Assembly (NCBI GenBank): GCA_902491765.1
Contig: CABUIY010000001.1
Coordinates: forward strand, 1-64,000
Source of the DNA: an uncultured Collinsella sp.
GTDB taxonomy: Bacteria; Actinomycetota; Coriobacteriia; Coriobacteriales; Coriobacteriaceae
DNA: 64,000 bases
Direction: 5' to 3'
Below are positions 58,733 to 64,000 of the stretch, in pieces. Under the pieces are notes generated by a model that did not search any database, was not told the DNA's origin, and was given only the letters and a program-made list of their open reading frames with translations. Position 1 is the stretch's first letter. Every line of letters begins with the position of its first letter. The position numbers and the translations under genes were made by a program.

Positions 58733-59909
58733 ACGTCGCCCCCAATTTCCCGATAACTGCATCGGCGCCCGACGTGCGGAAAAGCTCGCGGCGCTCGGCG
58801 TCGAACACGACCGCGGCGATGTCGCATGCGCCCGCCGCGCGGCGGCGCAACCTGTCCTCAATTGCCGCAGCGAGCGAGGCGCGCGCAGCGTCCCCAACGC
58901 CGGCGGCCTCGATTACCTCGAGCGCCGCCGTGGTCGTGACGGACGACATGATCTCGCGCACGGTCTTCGCGCCCGCGCCGGCCATGGCCGCGTGGGCGGC
59001 CAGAATCTCCGCGCGGCAGTCGGCGGTACGCGAATGGGTGTCCATGATGCCGCCCGCGACCTTCACCAACTTGCCGATGTGTCCCACAAGAAGGACATTG
59101 GTAAATCCCTCGCGAACGCAGCAGTCAATCGCATCGCCCACAAAGTTGGAGATGAAGACCACCGGCGCACCGTTTAGGTGGAAATGCCCCGAGATGAACT
59201 GCCCGCCGTAGTTGCCGGGCGTGAGCACGACTCCGCGCCGCCCCATAGCCGCATGCTGCCGGATCTCGAGCACGATGCTGTCGCGCAAGGCAGCGAGGCT
59301 GCGCGGCTCGACGATGCCCGTCGTGCCCAGGATGGAGATGCCGCCCTCTATCCCCAGATGCGGGTTGAAGGTCTTTTTGGCAAGGGCAACACCCTCGGGT
59401 ACCGAAATCGTCACAGCAATATTTCCAGAAAAGCCGTGCGCGGCGCACACCTCGCGCACCGCCGAAGTGATCATCGCGCGCGGCGTCGCGTTGATGGCGG
59501 CCGCCCCCACCGGCTGCTCGAGCCCGGGCAATGTCACGCGCCCCACGCCCACGCCGCCATCGACGGAAACTTCCGATTCGCGCGCGGGCACGTCCTTGCT
59601 GCCCGCAGCACCCGTGCCCGACCCCGCATGTTCCACGTGCGCGTACACGAGTACGCCGTCAGTCACATCGGCATCGTCGCCTGCGTCCTTTCGCACGGCG
59701 CACTGGACGCACCCCTCGCCGATGCATGCGTCGACCACGTTCGCCTCGACGGGCAGCCCGCCGGGGGTGACGATCGACACGAGGCCGACGGGCTTTCGTG
59801 ACAAGAGCATCTCGCAGGCCGCCTTCGCCGCGAGCGCGGCGCAGCTCCCCGTGGTGTAGCCGCAGCGCAGGCGGGTCGTCCCGGTATATATGTAGTGCTC
59901 GAAGGCCAC
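58725..59909 (-). CDS. cbiD: Cobalt-precorrin-5B C1-methyltransferase
   Basis: This 394-residue enzyme of the anaerobic pathway is specific to cobalt-early cobalamin synthesis. RCGYTTGSCAALAAKAA at the N-terminus, GGVGVGRVTLPGLEQPVGAAAINATPR, ISILGTTGIVEPRS, VVLTPGNYGGQF, FVGDAIDCCVREG and VLLVGHIGKLVKVAGGIMDTHS are all CbiD signatures. The GTG at 59909 begins one base after the cbiF stop. Its presence, with cbiG, shows that the operon is of the anaerobic type. Confidence 0.95.
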   Translation of the reverse strand: MAFEHYIYTGTTRLRCGYTTGSCAALAAKAACEMLLSRKPVGLVSIVTPGGLPVEANVVDACIGEGCVQCAVRKDAGDDADVTDGVLVYAHVEHAGSGTGAAGSKDVPARESEVSVDGGVGVGRVTLPGLEQPVGAAAINATPRAMITSAVREVCAAHGFSGNIAVTISVPEGVALAKKTFNPHLGIEGGISILGTTGIVEPRSLAALRDSIVLEIRQHAAMGRRGVVLTPGNYGGQFISGHFHLNGAPVVFISNFVGDAIDCCVREGFTNVLLVGHIGKLVKVAGGIMDTHSRTADCRAEILAAHAAMAGAGAKTVREIMSSVTTTAALEVIEAAGVGDAARASLAAAIEDRLRRRAAGACDIAAVVFDAERRELFRTSGADAVIGKLGATYE

Positions 59910-59910
59910 G

Positions 59911-60702
59911 CTAGCTGCTCGCCTTCCGATACCCCGTGGAAAACGAAGGGTCGTAAAGCTTGCTGCGCTCGTACGACTCCGCTTGCGCGCCGTTGTGCGA
60001 AAACCCGCCGCGAGCTCCGAGCACGCGGCCCACCACCACGAGCGCCGTGCGGTCGATGCCCTCTCGCGCGCCCGCATCGGCGAGCGTGCCCACTGTGCAT
60101 CGCACCACGCGCTCCTCAGGCCAGGTCGCCTTGTACACGAGCGCAGCCGGCTCGTCGGAGCTGCGGCCCGCGGCCAAAAGCTCGGCGGAAAGCTCGGCGA
60201 GCATACCCGAGCTCAGGAAGATGACCATAGTCGAGCCACTTTCCGCCATGGTGCGCATGCCCTCGCCCGCGGGCATGGGGGTACGTCCGGAAAGCCGCGT
60301 GATCACGACCGACTGGCTGATTCCCGGCAGCGTGTATTCCTGGCGAAGCGCCGCCGCGGCACCGCAAAAGCTCGACACGCCGGGCACCACCTCGTAGTCC
60401 ACGCCGCGCGCGTCGAGTGCGTCCATCTGCTCCTGGATGGCGCCGTACAGGCACGGGTCGCCCGTGTGCAGGCGCACCACTTCCTCGCCCCGCGCATCCG
60501 CCGCGCACATCACGTCGAGCACTTCCTCCAAGGTCATGTGCGCGCTGTCGTAGACGATGCAGGATTCCTTGCACTCAGCGAGCAGCTCGGGGTTCACAAG
60601 GCTTCCCGCCCAAACGACCACGTCGGCCGCGCGCAGAAGGCGCGCCCCGCGCAGCGTGATAAGGTCGGCGGCGCCCGAGCCTGCGCCAACGATATGAATC
60701 AT
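59911..60702 (-). CDS. cbiF: Cobalt-precorrin-4 C11-methyltransferase
   Basis: This 263-residue SAM-dependent enzyme shows MIHIVGAGSGAADLITLRG, VVWAGSLVNPELLAECK, VVRLHTGDPCLYGAIQEQ, YEVVPGVSSFCGAAAAL, TRLSGRTPMPAGEGM and IFLSSGMLAELSAEL, the CbiF/CobM signatures. The ATG at 60702 has GAAGG upstream; the frame continues further upstream without ribosome-site support. It is the first gene of the operon. No B12 riboswitch is evident on the minus strand before it; the one at 60905 faces the other way. Confidence 0.94.
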   Translation of the reverse strand: MIHIVGAGSGAADLITLRGARLLRAADVVVWAGSLVNPELLAECKESCIVYDSAHMTLEEVLDVMCAADARGEEVVRLHTGDPCLYGAIQEQMDALDARGVDYEVVPGVSSFCGAAAALRQEYTLPGISQSVVITRLSGRTPMPAGEGMRTMAESGSTMVIFLSSGMLAELSAELLAAGRSSDEPAALVYKATWPEERVVRCTVGTLADAGAREGIDRTALVVVGRVLGARGGFSHNGAQAESYERSKLYDPSFSTGYRKASS

Positions 60703-60833
60703 CCGAGCCTTCCCTTCCCGTTTCTCATCGCAACCGTTTACGCCGCCCTTCGCGCAGCGGGCAAAACACGGCGCCTGCGGCGGCAATCGGCGCAAATACG
60801 CAGGCAGGAGGCGCAATGCCGCCCGCCCTGGCT

Positions 60834-60862
60834 TTGACACGTTCACAAGTGCCCACTATCAT
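60834..60862 (+). promoter_or_regulatory. Sigma70-type promoter of the riboswitch-cbiK unit
   Basis: A perfect -35 box TTGACA (60834-60839) and a -10 box TATCAT (60857-60862) are separated by 17 bases. It points to the riboswitch and cbiK and is the best-matching promoter found in the window. Confidence 0.8.
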
Positions 60863-60904
60863 AGTAAAAGATTCGGCAACGAGCATATGACAATCGGATA
60901 AAAG

Positions 60905-61050
60905 GAAATGACCGGCGCGGCGCCCGCACAGCCCGCGCTGGCTTGCGGAGGGAACCAGGTGGGAATCCTGGGCAAGGGACATTACTGTATAGGACGCGCG
61001 GGCGAACCGCCTCGCGCCCCAAGCCAGACTGCTTCGCCTTTTCCTCACGG
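60905..61050 (+). promoter_or_regulatory. Cobalamin riboswitch
   Basis: The leader holds the core of the B12 aptamer: GGGAACCAGGTGGGAATCC, then GGGCAAGGGACATTACTGTA, and downstream AAGCCAGACTGC, matching the conserved B12-box and 3' parts. Short stems (CACGGC/GCCGTG near 61044-61058 and CCCC/GGGG near 61079-61088) could act as expression platform. It should repress the downstream cbiK and lipoprotein genes when cobalamin is plentiful. Boundaries are approximate. Confidence 0.85.
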
Positions 61051-61160
61051 CATCGCCGTGGCGTTAGCTCCTTGTGAACCCCGAGGGGTGCGCTTTTCTT
61101 TCGCTTGTGCCGACAAGCAACTGTCGCCGGGGGACCGGCAAACCGAGGAAAGGAAAAACC

Positions 61161-62087
61161 ATGTCCGACCAGATGTCACGCCGCGGCTTCATGGGCGCCG
61201 CAGCAACCGGAGCCGTCGCGCTCGCCGGAGTCGCGCTCGCGGGCTGCTCCAACACCTCCGCGAGTTCCGAGAAATCGAGTGAAAAGGAGAAGGCCGTGAA
61301 GCCGGTCATCCTCGTCACGAGCTTCGGCACGAGCTACAACGACTCGCGCCACATCACCATCGGCGCCATCGAAGACGCTATCCGCGAGAAGTACTGGCAG
61401 GACTACGACATCCGCCGCGCCTTCACCGCGCAGATCATCATCGACAAGCTGAAGAAGCGCGACGGCATCACAATCGACAACATGACCGAGGCGCTCGACC
61501 GCTGCGTGGAAGACGGCGTGAAGGAAATCGTCGTGCAGCCGACGCATCTCATGGGTGGCCTGGAATACACCGATGTGAAAGACGAGCTCGACAAGTACGC
61601 CGACAAGTTCGACAAAATCTCGCTCGGCGACCCGCTGCTCACCTCCGACGACGACTACAAGAAGGTGGCCGCAGCCATTAAGGAGAACATGGCGTCCTTC
61701 GACGACGGCAAGACGGCGCTGTGCCTCATGGGCCACGGCACCGAAGCCGATTCCAACGCCGACTATGCCAAGATGCAGGAAGTGTTTAAGAACGAGGGCT
61801 TGACGCAGTTCTTCGTCGGCACCGTCGAGGCTGAACCGACCTGCGAGGATGTTATCGCCGCCGCGAGCGCCGCAGGCTACAAGAAGGCCGTGGTCGCGCC
61901 GTTCATGGTGGTCGCGGGCGACCACGCGAACAACGACATGGCAGACGAGACCGACCCCGACAGCTGGGCTGCGAAGTTCGTGGCCGCCGGCTTCGAAGTG
62001 ACGTGCCTGCTCCAGGGTCTGGGACAGAACGTCGCGGTCGACGACATCTACGTCTCGCACGTGGACGACGCCATCGCCAAGCTGTAA
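61161..62087 (+). CDS. cbiK: Exported (Tat lipoprotein) sirohydrochlorin cobaltochelatase
   Basis: This 308-residue protein has a twin-arginine signal (SRRGFMGAAATGAVALAG) ending in a lipobox LAGC, so it is predicted to be a lipid-anchored protein on the outer side of the membrane. The mature part is the CbiK chelatase fold: PVILVTSFGTSYNDSRHITIGAIE, VVQPTHLMGGLEY, LMGHGTEADSN with one metal His, FVGTVEAEPT with the Glu, and VVAGDHANNDMAD with the second His. CbiK inserts Co2+ into sirohydrochlorin; exported forms are known from sulfate reducers. AAAGGA precedes the ATG. The riboswitch upstream ties it to B12. Its true substrate outside the cell could be a haem-like tetrapyrrole or a metal. 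Confidence 0.9.
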   Translation: MSDQMSRRGFMGAAATGAVALAGVALAGCSNTSASSEKSSEKEKAVKPVILVTSFGTSYNDSRHITIGAIEDAIREKYWQDYDIRRAFTAQIIIDKLKKRDGITIDNMTEALDRCVEDGVKEIVVQPTHLMGGLEYTDVKDELDKYADKFDKISLGDPLLTSDDDYKKVAAAIKENMASFDDGKTALCLMGHGTEADSNADYAKMQEVFKNEGLTQFFVGTVEAEPTCEDVIAAASAAGYKKAVVAPFMVVAGDHANNDMADETDPDSWAAKFVAAGFEVTCLLQGLGQNVAVDDIYVSHVDDAIAKL

Positions 62088-62232
62088 ACTCGCCGCGCAC
62101 GGGGGCGCCGGTCGCGTCCCCGTGCAACGGGCATGCGCCTTCCCCGACTGACGGCGCATGCCCGTTGCATTCGCATCCCGCCCGCCCACCGCACGGCGCG
62201 GGCGGTCGAAGCGATTGAAAGGAACCCCCTCC

Positions 62233-62766
62233 ATGTTGAAGAAAACCCTCGCCTTCGCCCTGTCAGCGGCGCTTTTCGCGTTCTCGCTCGCCGGCTGCGG
62301 CGGAAATTCAATCGACAACGCAAAGGCAAGCGATGCCGATTCCCAGGAAAAGACCGAACAGGCGGCCGATGCGCCCGAGGGCGCAAGCGCTGCCCCCATC
62401 ACCGCCGACAAGGTGGCCGACGGCACCTATCCGATCACCGTAGATTCCAGCTCGAACATGTTCAGGATTGTGGACGCCCAGCTCATCGTGGAAAACGGCT
62501 CCATGCACTGCGTGATGACGCTTTCCGGCACGGGCTACGGCAAGCTCTTCATGGGCACGGGCGACGAGGCTGCCGCCGCGAGCGAGGCCGACTTCATCCC
62601 CTATGTGGAAAACGCGGAAGGCAAGTACACCTACGACGTGCCCGTTGAAGCGCTCGACGAGGACACCGCCTGCGCCGCGTGGAGTATTAGAAAAGAGCAG
62701 TGGTACGACCGCACGCTCGTGTTCGAATCCGCCGGCGTCGATCTGCGCGCCGACGCACTGAAGTAA
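62233..62766 (+). CDS. Small lipoprotein with NEAT/iron-transport-associated-like domain
   Basis: This 177-residue protein has a signal peptide ending in FSLAGCGGN, a lipobox, then a charged linker and one beta-rich domain (about 60-177: DGTYPITVDSSSNMFRIVDA, GSMHCVMTLSGTGYGKLFMG, TYDVPVEALDEDTACAAWS, DRTLVFESAGV). The pattern resembles the iron-transport-associated domains that occur beside haem or corrinoid ABC transporters in Coriobacteriia and Clostridia. It may bind a tetrapyrrole and pass it to the substrate-binding protein encoded next. AAAGGA precedes the ATG at 62233. Function is inferred from context. Confidence 0.7.
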   Translation: MLKKTLAFALSAALFAFSLAGCGGNSIDNAKASDADSQEKTEQAADAPEGASAAPITADKVADGTYPITVDSSSNMFRIVDAQLIVENGSMHCVMTLSGTGYGKLFMGTGDEAAAASEADFIPYVENAEGKYTYDVPVEALDEDTACAAWSIRKEQWYDRTLVFESAGVDLRADALK

Positions 62767-62770
62767 CGCC

Positions 62771-64000
62771 ATGCGGTCGATTCTTCCCAAGGGGGAAAGC
62801 AGGAAGCGTCGCAGCATCGCGGTGCGCGCGATCGCCTGCGTTCTCGTCGCCCTGCTCGCGCTTCCCTTCGCGGGGTGCAGTGCGAGCCCGAACGCGACCG
62901 GTGGCACGGCAGGCTCTCAGGAATACACTGTGAGCGTCTCGCTCTCCGGCGGGTCAGGGCGCGCAAGCATCGCCTCACCCACCACAATTGTGAAGGATGG
63001 CGACACCTACACCGCGACCATCACCTGGTCGAGTTCGAACTACGACAAAATGACCGTCAACGGCGTGGACTACGCGCCCGTAAACGACGGCGGCAACTCC
63101 ACGTTCGAGATACCCGTCACGCTCGACGAGGACATCGCCGTGTCGGCCGAGACCGTCGCCATGTCGACGCCGCACACCATCGACTACACGCTCCACTTCG
63201 ATTCATCCACCATGAAGGAGAAATCGGGCGACGAAGCAAGCGGCGGCTCCCCTGCGGGAACGGCTTCAAACGCCGCGGCCGACTTCCATAACGCCGATTT
63301 GGGCTGCGGCTGGAAGCCGACGGGGACGCTTCAGCTTGAATACGCCGAGCACTTCACTGTCGACGAGTACGAAGGCGGCCTGCGGCTTATCTGCATTTCG
63401 AACGGGGAGCGCTTCCTCGTGGTGCCGCAAAATGCAAAGGTACCTAATGGGTTGAGCTCCGACATCGCGGTCATAAGGCGCCCCGCCGACAAGGTGTACC
63501 TCGTGTCGTCGGCGACGATGTGCCTGGTCGACGCGCTCGATGCGAACGACAATATCATTATGTCGGGCACGAAGGCCGACGATTGCTCGGTCGCGGGCTT
63601 CAAAAGCGCGCTCGAAAGTGGGGCGATCGCCTACGGCGGCAAGTACAGCGCGCCCGACTACGAGCGAATATCGGCCTCGGGCTGCACGCTCGCCATCGAG
63701 AACACTATGATCAACCACACGCCCGATGTGAAGGAAAAGCTGCAGAAGCTCGGACTCGTCGTGCTCACCGAACAGTCGTCGAGCGAGCCCGAAGCACTCG
63801 GGCGCGTCGAGTGGATTAAGCTTTTCGGCGTCCTGTTCGACAAGGAAGACGAGGCCGCGCACCTGTTCAACGAGCAGAAGGCCCGCGTCGAGCAAACGTC
63901 GAGGCTTGCGTCGTCAGGTAAAACCGTGGCGTATTTCTACATTAACTCGAACGGGGCCGCCGTCACGCGGCGGGCGGGCGACTACGTGGCGCAGATGATC
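62771..64000 (+). CDS. ABC transporter substrate-binding lipoprotein, cut by the window edge
   Basis: The first 410 codons are present. A signal peptide with a lipobox (LLALPFAGCSA) is followed by a beta-rich domain at about 55-150 (GDTYTATITWSSSNYDKMTV, STFEIPVTLDEDIAVSAE, TIDYTLHFD) related to that of the previous gene. From about 185 it turns into a class III (BtuF/FepB-like) binding fold: VPNGLSSDIAVIRRPADKVYL, MINHTPDVKEKLQKLGL, GRVEWIKLFGVLFDKED, ASSGKTVAYFYINSNGAAV. It likely binds a B12-like, haem or siderophore ligand; the permease and ATPase would be expected downstream. It starts 4 bases after the previous stop, in the same riboswitch-led unit. Confidence 0.8.
   Translation, partial: MRSILPKGESRKRRSIAVRAIACVLVALLALPFAGCSASPNATGGTAGSQEYTVSVSLSGGSGRASIASPTTIVKDGDTYTATITWSSSNYDKMTVNGVDYAPVNDGGNSTFEIPVTLDEDIAVSAETVAMSTPHTIDYTLHFDSSTMKEKSGDEASGGSPAGTASNAAADFHNADLGCGWKPTGTLQLEYAEHFTVDEYEGGLRLICISNGERFLVVPQNAKVPNGLSSDIAVIRRPADKVYLVSSATMCLVDALDANDNIIMSGTKADDCSVAGFKSALESGAIAYGGKYSAPDYERISASGCTLAIENTMINHTPDVKEKLQKLGLVVLTEQSSSEPEALGRVEWIKLFGVLFDKEDEAAHLFNEQKARVEQTSRLASSGKTVAYFYINSNGAAVTRRAGDYVAQMI

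Noticed and set aside
60703..60833. A second B12 riboswitch on the minus strand for the cobalamin operon
   Set aside because: No GGTGxxAAxCC-type box or 3' aptamer part could be found on the minus strand between cbiF and the divergent promoter.
1..64000. CRISPR arrays, insertion sequences, integrases and prophage genes
   Set aside because: No direct-repeat arrays with spacers and no transposase or integrase motifs were seen. The repeats found are inverted, intergenic and lack open frames.

Overview
The window looks like the chromosome of a human-gut Coriobacteriia member close to Collinsella. The reasons are the high GC, the Actinobacteria-like GCC/CTG/CGC codon usage, the Firmicutes-like glgC/glgD pair, a GH13-GH77 amylase fusion, and anaerobic (cobalt-early, cbi-type) cobalamin genes. 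The genus is an inference from content; no rRNA gene is present.

Layout. (1) 1-12310, minus strand: a cell-surface polysaccharide locus. Read in the direction of transcription (right to left) it holds a leader hairpin, a LoaP-like NusG paralogue broken by an in-frame TGA, an initiating sugar-phosphate transferase, a GT4 transferase, the UDP-L-FucNAc genes capE and capF, a Wzy-like polymerase, a Wzx-like flippase, two more transferases, capG, and a broken neuB-like remnant ending in a terminator. A low-GC gene of unknown function runs off the left edge. (2) 12311-14993: tRNA-Ala(GGC), thiN and a HAD phosphatase, with long inverted repeats and operator-like motifs. (3) 14994-28019, plus strand: a full glycogen locus (glgB, glgP, glgC, glgD, glgA) and a GH13-GH77 fusion. 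GlgA and GlgB carry Lys/Ala-rich, histone-H1-like tails. (4) 28108-44642: an FmdB-like zinc ribbon, then rsmB, fmt, def, priA and gltX on the minus strand, then metK, an L-serine dehydratase, an L,D-transpeptidase and a MacAB-like ABC exporter on the plus strand. (5) 44854-60702, minus strand: a very compact cobalamin operon in which nearly every gene overlaps or abuts the next. It contains cbiF, cbiD, a 77-codon remnant of cbiL, cbiG, cbiH, cbiET, cbiA, cobT, cobU, cobS, a CobU-like/CobC fusion, cbiB, cobD, cbiP, cobO, cbiC and cbiJ. (6) 60834-64000, plus strand: a sigma70-type promoter and cobalamin riboswitch, then an exported Tat-lipoprotein CbiK, a small lipoprotein and the start of an ABC substrate-binding lipoprotein.

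How the genes work together. The surface locus makes UDP-FucNAc, builds a repeat unit on undecaprenyl phosphate, flips it and polymerises it, with processive antitermination as the likely original control. The glycogen locus covers ADP-glucose synthesis, elongation, branching, phosphorolysis and maltodextrin remodelling, and a shared GGTAAAAC motif precedes both of its transcription units. The cobalamin operon has most corrin-ring and nucleotide-loop steps, but its C20-methyltransferase is reduced to the two ends of the protein. The riboswitch-controlled cluster probably handles an extracytoplasmic tetrapyrrole, corrinoid or metal.

The strongest leads are the collapsed cbiL, the nonsense-broken LoaP gene behind its hairpin leader, the H1-like tails on two glycogen enzymes, the exported CbiK under B12 control, the CobU-like/CobC fusion, and a set of long intergenic hairpins, two of which share one sequence family.
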